A stretch of 64,000 nucleotides of DNA from VXNE01 sp965261535 (lineage in GTDB: Bacteria; Pseudomonadota; Gammaproteobacteria; Pseudomonadales; Azotimanducaceae), in NCBI GenBank assembly GCA_965261535.1, contig OZ253469.1, positions 868,001 to 932,000 on the forward strand, in the 5' to 3' direction. The notes beneath the pieces were generated by a model. The model was not told where the DNA came from. It saw nothing but the letters and a program-made list of their open reading frames with translations, and ran no database searches. Every line of letters begins with the position of its first letter. Within the stretch, counting starts at the first letter, position 1. Shown here piece after piece: positions 54,627 to 64,000 of this stretch. Position numbers and translations under genes: made by a program.

Positions 54627-55844
54627 ATGCTAAACGTTGACGACGCTCTCGGGAAACTGCTCGCCTCCGTGCAACCCGTCGAAGGGAGCGAAGTGGTCCC
54701 CGTTGCGGATGCCCTCAACCGCATCACGGCGACAGACATCGTGGCTCCTGTCGATCTACCGCCGTTCGACGCATCCGCGATGGACGGCTACGCGGTCGCC
54801 GCGGCCGGCTTCGATGGAGAGCCGCCGCACACGGTCGAGGTGATCGGCGAAAGCCTCGCCGGACATCCCTCCCGCGCCCGCGTCTCAGGCACGGACGCGG
54901 TGCGCATATTCACCGGCGCGCCGATCCCGCAAGGCGCGGACGCCATAGTTATTCAGGAAGACACGCGAGCGGCTCCGGGCGGCATCGCGCTCATGGAGAC
55001 GCCCCGCAGGGGCGACAACGTCCGGCCGCGCGGACACGATGTCGTTCGCGGCAGCCCCATCGCGCGCAAGGGAGACCGGCTCGACGCCTACAGGCTGGCC
55101 TGGCTGACGGCGTGCGGAATCGACCGGCTCGAGGTCAAACGGCGGGTCGACGTCGCGATCTTCTCCACCGGCGACGAACTCGTGGATACGGGCAAGCCCC
55201 TGGGGCCCGGACAGATCTACGACTCCAACCGATTTGCCCTGGCGCGGCTCATGTCCGATCAGCCGGTCAACCTTACCGATCTTGGGTGCCTGCCGGACGA
55301 TCCCCGCGCAATCCGCGCCACCCTCGAACAGGCGGCCGAAAGCGCCGACATGGTCCTCACCAGCGGCGGCGTGTCCGTCGGAGACGCGGACTATGTCCGG
55401 GACATCGTCGAGCAGATCGGCCGCCTGGAGTTCTACAGGATCGCCTTGAAGCCCGGCAAGCCGCTGGCGGTCGGAAAGATCGGCGACGCCGACTTCTTCG
55501 GCCTGCCCGGCAACCCCATTTCGACCATCGTGACGTTCCTGCTGTTCGTCGTGCCCGCCATCGCCGTTCGCTCCGGCGGACGCCATACGCCGCCATTGGA
55601 GTTCGCCGCGGTGCTCGCCGATGACATTGACCATTCGCCGGGACGACGCGAGTACCAGCGCGGGAGAGCGGAGAATGCGGGGGGAGGGCTCATCGTCCGA
55701 TCGACTGGCGATCAAAGCTCCAATCGACTTGCGACCTTCGACGGGGCCAACTGCCTGATGCGGGTGCCGGAGGATCGCGGCGACCTTGCCGCCGGAGAGA
55801 CCGTGTCTATCGTGCTGTTAGGCGACCGGGGCCGTTTGTTCTAA
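54627..55844 (+). CDS. moeA: Molybdopterin molybdenumtransferase MoeA
   Basis: A 405-residue enzyme inserting molybdate into adenylylated molybdopterin. VDLPPFDASAMDGYAV, RIFTGAPIPQGADAIVIQE, IFSTGDEL, TSGGVSVGDADYV and FFGLPGNPIST are all present and in the usual order. No other molybdenum cofactor genes are in the window. It is divergent from tsaB and converges on adk. Confidence 0.93.
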   Translation: MLNVDDALGKLLASVQPVEGSEVVPVADALNRITATDIVAPVDLPPFDASAMDGYAVAAAGFDGEPPHTVEVIGESLAGHPSRARVSGTDAVRIFTGAPIPQGADAIVIQEDTRAAPGGIALMETPRRGDNVRPRGHDVVRGSPIARKGDRLDAYRLAWLTACGIDRLEVKRRVDVAIFSTGDELVDTGKPLGPGQIYDSNRFALARLMSDQPVNLTDLGCLPDDPRAIRATLEQAAESADMVLTSGGVSVGDADYVRDIVEQIGRLEFYRIALKPGKPLAVGKIGDADFFGLPGNPISTIVTFLLFVVPAIAVRSGGRHTPPLEFAAVLADDIDHSPGRREYQRGRAENAGGGLIVRSTGDQSSNRLATFDGANCLMRVPEDRGDLAAGETVSIVLLGDRGRLF

Positions 55845-55862
55845 CGCGCTGGAAACCCAGCC

Positions 55863-56516
55863 TCAAGAACCGTCGCCCAACCCTTTCAGTATGTCCCGCT
55901 TGACGCTGTCGACATCGCCGATGCCGTTGACGGCTCGATATTCGAGGGGCACCGTACGCGAAAGCTCCGTGTAGAAGCGCACCAGCGGTTCCGTCTGGCG
56001 CCGGTACACCGCCATGCGCTCGCGAACCGTCTCCTCCTTGTCGTCACCCCTTTGTGTCAATGGCTCCCCGGTTTCGTCGTCCCTGTCGGGGATCCGAGGC
56101 GGATTGAACAGCACGTGGTATACGCGACCGCTCGACTCGTGCACGCGCCGACCCGTGATCCGCCTCACCACCTCGTCGTCGTCCACCCGTATCTCGATGA
56201 CGCGGTCGATCTCGACGCCCGCCTCGAGCAGGGCTTCTGCTTGAGGGATCGTGCGGGGAAATCCATCGAATAGAAAACCCGCTTCGCAGTCCGGTTGCGC
56301 GAGTCGTTCCTTGACCAGTTCAATGACGATGTCGTCCGAGACGAGTTTCCCGGTATCCATCACGGATTTAGCCATCCGCCCCAATGGTGTCCCCGCCGCG
56401 ATCGCCGCCCGCAACATGTCCCCGGTGGAAATTTGCGGTATGCCGCGGGTATCACAGATAAAACGTGCCTGGGTGCCCTTCCCCGCCCCGGGCGGGCCCA
56501 GTAGAATGACCCTCAT
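55863..56516 (-). CDS. adk: Adenylate kinase
   Basis: A 217-residue enzyme interconverting ATP + AMP and 2 ADP. The P-loop is GPPGAGKGTQ (7-16), with GDMLRAAI and FDGFPRTIPQAEAL following. The LID (VYHVLFNPP...DDETGEPLTQRGDD) lacks the zinc cysteines, as in most gram-negative enzymes. The ATG at 56516 overlaps the relA stop; an in-frame extension upstream inside relA is not used. Confidence 0.95.
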   Translation of the reverse strand: MRVILLGPPGAGKGTQARFICDTRGIPQISTGDMLRAAIAAGTPLGRMAKSVMDTGKLVSDDIVIELVKERLAQPDCEAGFLFDGFPRTIPQAEALLEAGVEIDRVIEIRVDDDEVVRRITGRRVHESSGRVYHVLFNPPRIPDRDDETGEPLTQRGDDKEETVRERMAVYRRQTEPLVRFYTELSRTVPLEYRAVNGIGDVDSVKRDILKGLGDGS

Positions 56517-58453
56517 GACCGGCGGACGTCGCGCACGCTCGGGATGCGACGCAGCCGATCTACCGCGCGCGCGAGTTGCAAAATGTCGTGAACGCGGATG
56601 CACAGCGATATCGCTGTGGACTCTTCCTGCGCATGCGCGCGCGCCACGGTACTGACAACATCGATGTCCATCGCCGCCAGGACCGACGTGATGTCGCGCA
56701 ACAGTCCCTGGCGATCCTCGCCCGCGATATGAATCTCCTGGACCGATCCCGCCTCCGACTCCGGCGCTGCCGGCAACAGCGAAAGTTGCCTGTCCTCTAA
56801 CCGATGCCCGCCGATCAGGCGCACAAGATCGATGATCTGGCACTCCCCGACGCCCACCGCCCGCCACAATTCGTTCTCCGACGCATAACCCGCTTCCCTT
56901 GCCAGTTCGCTCGGGTTTGCCGACAAATCGAGGCGCCGCAATGTATCGAGCAACAATGCACGGCCAGCGGCGACGTTGGATTCGACGACCTGCTCGCGGA
57001 ACCAGGATTGAATCTTCATCCGCGCGCGCGATGTCTTGACGAAGCCAAGCACCGGGTTCAACCACTCGCGGCGCGGCTGTTCTGTCTCGCCTGTGATGAT
57101 TTCCACGTTCTGACCGGTAGCGAGCGGTGTACTCAACGGCACTGAAAGCCCATCCACCCTCGCGCCGACGCATCGGTGGCCGATTTCCGTGTGCACGCGA
57201 TAGGCGAAATCGACCGGAGTCGCGCCCTGGGTCAAGTCCAGCACATGCCCTTGCGGCGTGGCGACGTAGATTCGATCGATCGATACCGGCTCCGTATCCA
57301 TTTCCGACAAGTCCGCGATTTCCGCCACGTCGTCATGCCACTCCAACACCCGGCGCAGCCAGTTCATCTTGTCCGAATGCAATGCCTCGCGCCGTTCATC
57401 CTTGTAGGCCCAGTGCGCGCAGAGGCCGATTTCCGCCTGCCGGTGCATTTCCCTGGAACGGATCTGGACCTCCAGCACTCTGCCCTCCGGCCCCATGACC
57501 GCGGTATGGATCGACCGGTAGCCGTTGTCCTTGGGATTCGCCACGTAGTCGTCCAACTCGCTCCCGATATGCGGCCACGCCGTATGGACTACTCTCAGCG
57601 CTCCATAGCAGCGCGGCAGATCGTCAACGATCACGCGTACCGCTTCCACGTCATACACTTGGGAAAGGTCGACGCCCTTGCGACGCATCTTGCGCCAGAT
57701 GCTGTAGATATGCTTCGCCCGACCGATCACCTCCGCGTCGATGCCAGCATCGGCGAGACGGCGTTTAAGTTCCGTGACGATCTTGCTCACCCGCCGTTCG
57801 CGTTCCTGGCGGCGGGCGGCAAGAGACGTCGCGATCCGCTTGTATTCACCGGCATGCAAATGGCGAAACGCCAGATCTTCCAGCGCCCATTTGAGTTGCC
57901 AGACGCCAAGCCGGCCCGCGAGCGGGGCGAATATCCGCAGCGCTTCCCGCGCAAGCCGCCGATCTGCCTCCGCATCCATCGACTTCGCCATGCGCAAGGC
58001 GATCACGCGTTCCGCAAGCTTGATGATCGCGACGCGCGGATCGTCGATCAACGCCACCAGCAGATGCCGCACGTTGTCTACCTGGTTGCGCGCCTCGTTT
58101 CCGAGCATCGGCAGATTGGACAGCTGGTATTCACCCGTGGACGCCATGCGCAACATGGCGTCCACCAGATTCGCGACATCGGCGCCCAGCGTTTCCTCGA
58201 GGGTCTTCGGGGATAGAGAATGCGTTCGGGCCGTCTCGTACACCAGACCCGTGGCCACGGCATCTGCATCGAGCTCAAGATCGACGAGAAGTTGCGCCAG
58301 ATCGAATCCGAACTGTCGGCAACCCTCGTCTCCGATCAGTCCTGTCGCAGCGCGAATCTTCAGCCGATCGCACTCGTCGAGACTTTCCTTCCAGGCGTCT
58401 ACATCGACGCGGCCAGTGTCATGCTGCGGAAGATCGAGCCTGATCTGGACCAT
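56513..58453 (-). CDS. relA: RelA-type (p)ppGpp synthetase
   Basis: A 646-residue RSH protein. The N-terminal hydrolase domain lacks the HDxxED metal site (GLVYETARTHSLSP stands in that region), so it is synthetase-only. The synthetase domain is intact (AKHIYSIWRKMRRKG, YDVEAVRVIVDDLPRCYGAL, NPKDNGYRSIHTAVMGPEG, EVQIRS). TGS (TPQGHVLDLTQGATPVDFAY) and ACT domains follow. It should make (p)ppGpp on stalled ribosomes. It is shorter than E. coli RelA (744), mainly at the N-terminus. It overlaps adk by four bases. Confidence 0.9.
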   Translation of the reverse strand: MVQIRLDLPQHDTGRVDVDAWKESLDECDRLKIRAATGLIGDEGCRQFGFDLAQLLVDLELDADAVATGLVYETARTHSLSPKTLEETLGADVANLVDAMLRMASTGEYQLSNLPMLGNEARNQVDNVRHLLVALIDDPRVAIIKLAERVIALRMAKSMDAEADRRLAREALRIFAPLAGRLGVWQLKWALEDLAFRHLHAGEYKRIATSLAARRQERERRVSKIVTELKRRLADAGIDAEVIGRAKHIYSIWRKMRRKGVDLSQVYDVEAVRVIVDDLPRCYGALRVVHTAWPHIGSELDDYVANPKDNGYRSIHTAVMGPEGRVLEVQIRSREMHRQAEIGLCAHWAYKDERREALHSDKMNWLRRVLEWHDDVAEIADLSEMDTEPVSIDRIYVATPQGHVLDLTQGATPVDFAYRVHTEIGHRCVGARVDGLSVPLSTPLATGQNVEIITGETEQPRREWLNPVLGFVKTSRARMKIQSWFREQVVESNVAAGRALLLDTLRRLDLSANPSELAREAGYASENELWRAVGVGECQIIDLVRLIGGHRLEDRQLSLLPAAPESEAGSVQEIHIAGEDRQGLLRDITSVLAAMDIDVVSTVARAHAQEESTAISLCIRVHDILQLARAVDRLRRIPSVRDVRRS

Positions 58454-58543
58454 CGAGGAGAATTTCTCTCGTCAAGGCCGTCGTGCGCGGCCGAACCGGC
58501 TCAACATATCAAAAAGAAGCGGATTCTTCTCGCGATGGAAAAC

Positions 58544-59236
58544 CTATTGCCCGCGAAACAGTTCCCGCGCGGCCAGGGGACGCGGACCGAGATGGGGCTT
58601 GAGCGCCCGCCGCAGAATGATCTTTGCCGCGCGGCGCACATCCGTCGCTTCGTAGCGGTCGCGAGCGATATCCTTGAGCACCCGACCCGGAAAAGCGTTT
58701 TCGGTCGCCGTGCCCGCAACCCGAAAGCCCTCTCCTTCCGCGAAGATGTAGGTGCGGTCGTCCGCCACCGCCTCGCCGGAGACGCTCTCGACATCAAAGG
58801 TCGGCCCGTAGCCGAGTTCGAATAGCAAACGCTTTTCGAATACTCGCAGCGGTGGCTCGAGGTCGGCTTCGGACGCGAGCCGTCCCAACGTCACCTGATA
58901 TGCCCAGAACAGGTTGGGCACTGCCTCCGCCGGACGCAGCGAACGGATCAGGAGCTCATTGACATACATGCCGGCGAAGAGCGCTCGGCCGGCGAGGTGC
59001 CAGCGGCGAGCCACTTCCCGGCCGGTCACCGTGACCAGCGATCCGCTTCCCCGCCAGCCGATCTCCATCAGGCGGAACGCCTCGATTGGCTGCGGGCGAC
59101 GTCCGCCGCGAACGCCGCGGGCCACGCCCGCCACACGCCCGTGCTCCAGCGTGAACAGCTCGATGATCGCACTGGTCTCTCTGTATGCGCGTGCGTGGAG
59201 CAGGTAGGCGGGCTGACGCAGAACGGTGACCGTCAT
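58544..59236 (-). CDS. recO: DNA repair protein RecO
   Basis: A 230-residue RecF-pathway mediator that loads RecA with RecR. The N-terminal OB fold begins QPAYLLHARAYRETSAII and continues with GRVAGVARGVRGGRR; the middle has LFAGMYVNELLIRSL and FEKRLLFELGYGP. No zinc cysteines are present, as in many gammaproteobacterial RecO proteins. It overlaps era by four bases. Confidence 0.9.
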   Translation of the reverse strand: MTVTVLRQPAYLLHARAYRETSAIIELFTLEHGRVAGVARGVRGGRRPQPIEAFRLMEIGWRGSGSLVTVTGREVARRWHLAGRALFAGMYVNELLIRSLRPAEAVPNLFWAYQVTLGRLASEADLEPPLRVFEKRLLFELGYGPTFDVESVSGEAVADDRTYIFAEGEGFRVAGTATENAFPGRVLKDIARDRYEATDVRRAAKIILRRALKPHLGPRPLAARELFRGQ

Positions 59237-60120
59237 CGGTAGCCAAGCGTCGCCAGCACGCGCGCGTCATCGGTCCAGCCTCTGCGAACCTTCACCCACA
59301 GCCGCAGCATGACCTGCTGGCCGAGCAATGTCTCGATGTCGGCGCGGGCGTCCTGGCCGATTGATTTCAGTCGGGACCCGCCACGGCCGATCACGATCCC
59401 TTTCTGGCTCGCACGCTCGACGTATATGACAGCGTCCACTTCGGCCACGTGCGGCTTGGCTGTGAATCGCTCGACGGCAACCGTCGCGCAGTGCGGAATC
59501 TCCGCTCCCAGGCGCCGCACAATCTTTTCGCGAACGATCTCCGCGAGGAAGAACTCTGTCGGCCGGTCCGTCACATCCCCCTCGGCGAACAAATGCTCTC
59601 GCTGGGGCAGCAGGCTGGAGACTTCCGCCCAGAGCGCGTCCAATCCCTCGCGCTTGAGCGCCGAGATCGGAACGATGGCCTCGAAATCGTAGCGCCCGCG
59701 CGCGTCGTCTATCATCGGCAGCAGAGCGCTCCGATCCCGCAGGCGATCAATCTTGTTGATCGCGCAAATGCACGCGCACCGCGCGTCCGCGACCCGCCGC
59801 AGCGCCAGCTCGTCGCCCGACGTCCATCGCCGCGCCTCCGTCAACAACACGACGACATCCGAGTCGCGGATCGCGCTGGTGGCCTGACCCGACATGTAGC
59901 GGTTCATCGCCCGCCGGTCCCGCCGGTGAATTCCCGGGGTATCGAGAAAGATGATCTGGGTCTCGGCCCGCGTGTCGATGCCCAACAGGCTGTGCCGCGT
60001 CGTCTGCGGCTTGCGCGCCGTGATGCTGAGCTTTCGTCCCAGCAGGTGGTTCAAGAGCGTCGACTTGCCGACATTCGGACGACCGGCCAATGCGGCGAAC
60101 CCGCAACGCGTGGTGGTCAT
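59233..60120 (-). CDS. era: GTPase Era
   Basis: A 295-residue GTPase for 16S rRNA maturation and 30S assembly. G1 is GRPNVGKST (13-21), G3 DTPG, G4 NKID. The C-terminal KH domain contains KGIVIGRGGSRLKSIGQDAR. It overlaps rnc and recO by four bases each. Confidence 0.95.
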   Translation of the reverse strand: MTTTRCGFAALAGRPNVGKSTLLNHLLGRKLSITARKPQTTRHSLLGIDTRAETQIIFLDTPGIHRRDRRAMNRYMSGQATSAIRDSDVVVLLTEARRWTSGDELALRRVADARCACICAINKIDRLRDRSALLPMIDDARGRYDFEAIVPISALKREGLDALWAEVSSLLPQREHLFAEGDVTDRPTEFFLAEIVREKIVRRLGAEIPHCATVAVERFTAKPHVAEVDAVIYVERASQKGIVIGRGGSRLKSIGQDARADIETLLGQQVMLRLWVKVRRGWTDDARVLATLGYR

Positions 60121-60794
60121 ACCGCTTGCTTGAGGCGCTCAAGCAAATCCAGGGCGGCGCGCATCTCCGCTTCCTTGCGCGAACTCCCTTCCGCCGTGCT
60201 TTCGAGGTCGAGTGCATCGACGCTGCAACGCACAACGAATCTTGGCGCATGGTCGGCACCCTCGACGCGCATCACGACGTAACGCGGCAGCGCCATCCGA
60301 CGGCTCTGCGCCAGTTCTTGCAGCAGGCTTTTCGCATCCTTCAGGACAGCGCTGCCGAAATCTCGAAGCCGGTCGTGAAACAGTCGGTCCACCACCATCG
60401 CCGCCGGTTCGATGCCCCCATCCATAGCTACCGCGCCGAGCAGGGCTTCCAGCGCGTCGGCTAGCAGCGAAGGCCGATTGTGGAGGCCGCTGCCGCGCTC
60501 CCCCGCCCCGAGCCGCAGGTTGCATCCGATGCCGATGTCGCAGGCAACCTCCGAGAGCGTCTCCTTCCTGATCAGACTGACGCGCATCAGCGTCAGTTCC
60601 TGCTCGCTGGCATGCGGATGGCTCTCGAACAAACGCCTCGCCACGACGTAGCCGAGCACCGCATCGCCGAGAAACTCCAGGCGTTCGTAGTTGTCCGCGC
60701 CGCCGCTTCGGTGCGTCAGCGCCCGGACAAGCAGACCCCGGTCGGCGAAAGTGTGCCCGATGGCAGCCTCGAGCCGGTCCATGCTATTGCCCAC
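60117..60794 (-). CDS. rnc: Ribonuclease III
   Basis: A 225-residue double-strand-specific endoribonuclease processing rRNA and some mRNAs. The signature ERLEFLGDAVLGYVV carries the catalytic Glu/Asp, and LLADALEALLGAVAMDGG the second acidic cluster. A C-terminal dsRNA-binding domain is present. lepB, which normally lies between lepA and rnc, is absent: the two genes are three bases apart. Confidence 0.95.
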   Translation of the reverse strand: MGNSMDRLEAAIGHTFADRGLLVRALTHRSGGADNYERLEFLGDAVLGYVVARRLFESHPHASEQELTLMRVSLIRKETLSEVACDIGIGCNLRLGAGERGSGLHNRPSLLADALEALLGAVAMDGGIEPAAMVVDRLFHDRLRDFGSAVLKDAKSLLQELAQSRRMALPRYVVMRVEGADHAPRFVVRCSVDALDLESTAEGSSRKEAEMRAALDLLERLKQAV

Positions 60795-60797
60795 GGA

Positions 60798-62597
<1,800 letters not shown>

Positions 62598-62660
62598 CGC
62601 ATTACGCCGTCATGCAGAAGGGCAGTGAGATTTTACCCGTTCTGCCCTGCGGCGGCACGG

Positions 62661-63131
62661 TCATCTCCCGAGGTCGGCATCCTGCCGGGCTCGAAACTCC
62701 ACCAGGACCGGATCCACCCAGTCGTCGAGTCCACCGCGCCGCGCCGCCAGCAGCGCCAGGGCGCCGCCGCCAATCAGTCCAGCCAGGGCACCGGAGAATC
62801 CCGCATTCCAGAGCATTTCCATAGCTGCCGCAGCCGCCAACATGAGGCCCAGCGGCAGGCCGAATACGACTGCCGTCGCGAGCGATACGCCTGCGCGCGA
62901 CACGCCGACCAGCACGCAGTCTCCGCGCCCGGCACCGGGCGCGTCCAGTTCGATCTCGCGCGGAAAAGTGAATCCAACGCCGCAGCGCCAGTTTCGGTCA
63001 GCGCTCTCGGTAGCAGGACAAATGGTGCAATAGTCGCGCCGCAGCGCGACCCGACAGGTCCTTTCCTGGGCCGAAACCACCGTTCCGCTACGCAGGATCA
63101 GCCGGCCGGGATCGCGAAGGTCCGGGCGAAT
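62661..63131 (-). CDS. rseC: RseC-like sigma-E modulator, start uncertain
   Basis: A SoxR-reducing/RseC-type inner-membrane protein of about 155 residues. The N-terminal part has SGTVVSAQERTCRVAL and a cysteine cluster (CTIC, then RWRCG-like WRCGVGF); two membrane helices (SLATAVVFGLPLGLMLAAAA and ALAGLIGGGALALLA) follow. No ATG lies between the rseB stop (63136) and the conserved region. The coordinate uses an ATT at 63131; a GTG at 63080 would cut into the conserved start. It is downstream of rseB, as in the rpoE-rseABC operon. Confidence 0.75.
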   Translation of the reverse strand: MRPDLRDPGRLILRSGTVVSAQERTCRVALRRDYCTICPATESADRNWRCGVGFTFPREIELDAPGAGRGDCVLVGVSRAGVSLATAVVFGLPLGLMLAAAAAMEMLWNAGFSGALAGLIGGGALALLAARRGGLDDWVDPVLVEFRARQDADLGR

Positions 63132-63135
63132 CGGA

Positions 63136-64000
63136 TCAGTCTCGATAGTAGACCGACCTCGCAATGCGACGGGCGGTCGACGTCGGTACCTCGCCAACGA
63201 CGGTCACCAGGTGCTGGTCCACCTCCGGCGGCCTTACCATGTGCGTCACCACTACCGTCGCGCCATCACGCGACACCAGGTCGGAAGCGTGACCATCCGG
63301 GGTCGATTCCACGAAAACATGAAAAGCCGACAAGCCGTCGCTCCACATCATGGTCGTAACGGCTTCGCCGGATCCTCGCAGATCACACACCTCGGCGTCC
63401 GCCATGACGAAACCATCGGGCACCCAACCGGCATGCCATCTGATCGGCGCCTCCGGCGCGCGCGCTTCATCGCTTTGCGCCGTCAAGGGCTCGTGCACCC
63501 AACCTTCGCCCGGCTCCGGCTCCAGCGCCGACTCGGGGATGCCTTCCCCGATCACAAGCGACGCGAACTGAAACACCTCCAGATTGTCTCCGTGGGCGTC
63601 GTGCAACTCCGAGCGGAGCAACAGTCCAGTATCGTGATCGAGCCACAGCCGGTGCCCGAAGCGGTCCTCGTCCCAGGGACATAGCATGATGCGCACCGCG
63701 CGTCGTCCCGCGATCCTGTCCTCGCCATCGATGTGCATTCGGTAATGCTTTTCAGCAGCCTGGAAGCGAGGGGCGAAGGAGCGTCCCCACGGCCCTACCG
63801 GGGCACTGCGGCCAACACGCAGGGTCTGGTCATTCAGCGGCACCATCCGTACGACCTGATCGCCGTGGCGAATGACTTCCCCAGGCGCACCATTCAGGTG
63901 GACCAAACGCGTCCGCTTCACGCCATCGACATTGAGATGCACGATTCTCAGCATCGCGAATTCCGAACCGCCGCGATACATGAAAACGCCGTCATAGCCG
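63136..64000 (-). CDS. rseB: Sigma-E regulatory protein RseB/MucB, N-terminus outside the window
   Basis: The frame is open to the window edge and encodes about 287 residues of a periplasmic RseB/MucB. In the family this protein binds the anti-sigma factor RseA and lipoprotein or lipid signals, delaying sigma-E release. GYDGVFMYRGG at the edge matches the conserved YxGxFxYxxG start of the LolA-like domain. The C-terminal domain has WHAGWVPDGFVMADAEV and ends in ARRIARSVYYRD. It is followed by rseC. Confidence 0.88.
   Translation of the reverse strand, partial: GYDGVFMYRGGSEFAMLRIVHLNVDGVKRTRLVHLNGAPGEVIRHGDQVVRMVPLNDQTLRVGRSAPVGPWGRSFAPRFQAAEKHYRMHIDGEDRIAGRRAVRIMLCPWDEDRFGHRLWLDHDTGLLLRSELHDAHGDNLEVFQFASLVIGEGIPESALEPEPGEGWVHEPLTAQSDEARAPEAPIRWHAGWVPDGFVMADAEVCDLRGSGEAVTTMMWSDGLSAFHVFVESTPDGHASDLVSRDGATVVVTHMVRPPEVDQHLVTVVGEVPTSTARRIARSVYYRD

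Noticed and set aside
56513..58453. Bifunctional SpoT/Rel
   Set aside because: The HD hydrolase metal-binding motif is absent, while the synthetase motifs are intact, matching RelA.

Overview
The window is a 64 kb piece of a high-GC gammaproteobacterial chromosome. The evidence is gene order. An iscR-iscS-ndk-rlmN-rodZ-hisS-yfgM-bamB-der block, an rseB-rseC-lepA-rnc-era-recO block, a queA-tgt-yajC-secD-secF block, trmJ/suhB, and a gspE-F-G-H...I-J-K-L-M type II secretion operon are all gammaproteobacterial arrangements. I cannot name a genus. Several canonical neighbours are missing (iscU-iscA-hscBA-fdx, pilF, ispG, lepB). Together with many insertion sequences, miniature elements, broken genes and repeat arrays, this suggests a genome rearranging quickly, as in some symbionts or hosts with relaxed selection.

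Layout: 1-0.8 kb, 3' part of a MATE transporter. 1.1-3.4 kb, prophage- or plasmid-like remnant (broken methyltransferase/HNH gene, IS1-like transposase, an odd class II tRNA, two small genes). 3.5-5.9 kb, a 318-bp miniature element next to its 2-kb parent-like IS. 5.9-10.5 kb, a mosaic in which pieces of gspM, gspL and the MATE gene are repeated, with small accessory gene cassettes between them. 10.5-21.5 kb, the gsp operon on the minus strand, split between gspH and gspI by a Uma2-type nuclease gene, a gspK fragment and a broken Rpn-like nuclease gene. 21.6-30.4 kb, a CinA/NMNAT-like fusion, an alpha/beta hydrolase, acetoacetate-CoA ligase, a REP-associated tyrosine transposase, xseA and an M23 peptidase. 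30.6-31.5 kb, the largest repeat array. 31.5-40.9 kb, der to iscR. 41-44 kb, a Dam-like methylase with transposase debris, trmJ and suhB. 44-49.7 kb, protein export and queuosine genes. 49.7-53.9 kb, repeat array, IS1380 and IS66 elements. 54-64 kb, tsaB, moeA, adk, relA, recO, era, rnc, lepA, rseC and rseB.

The main unexplained signal is a decamer, ATGG(G/C)TGTCC, found roughly 100 times in about ten clusters, mostly intergenic and in both orientations. It has also expanded in frame inside three genes: the pre-cleavage leader of GspK (leader about 123 residues instead of about 10), GspJ, and the linker between the two GTPase domains of Der. Linkers between decamers are copied from local sequence, so growth is by local duplication. 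Some opposed copies form REP-like hairpins, and a RAYT-type HUH transposase gene sits between two of the arrays.

The second notable region is 5.9-10.5 kb. The 3' end of gspM occurs four times, each time beside different cargo, including a two-gene module sharing an E(S/Y)GMGYQ motif and a tightly overlapped three-gene module ending in a PD-(D/E)XK nuclease. This looks like repeated capture of accessory, possibly conflict or defence, genes at one junction.
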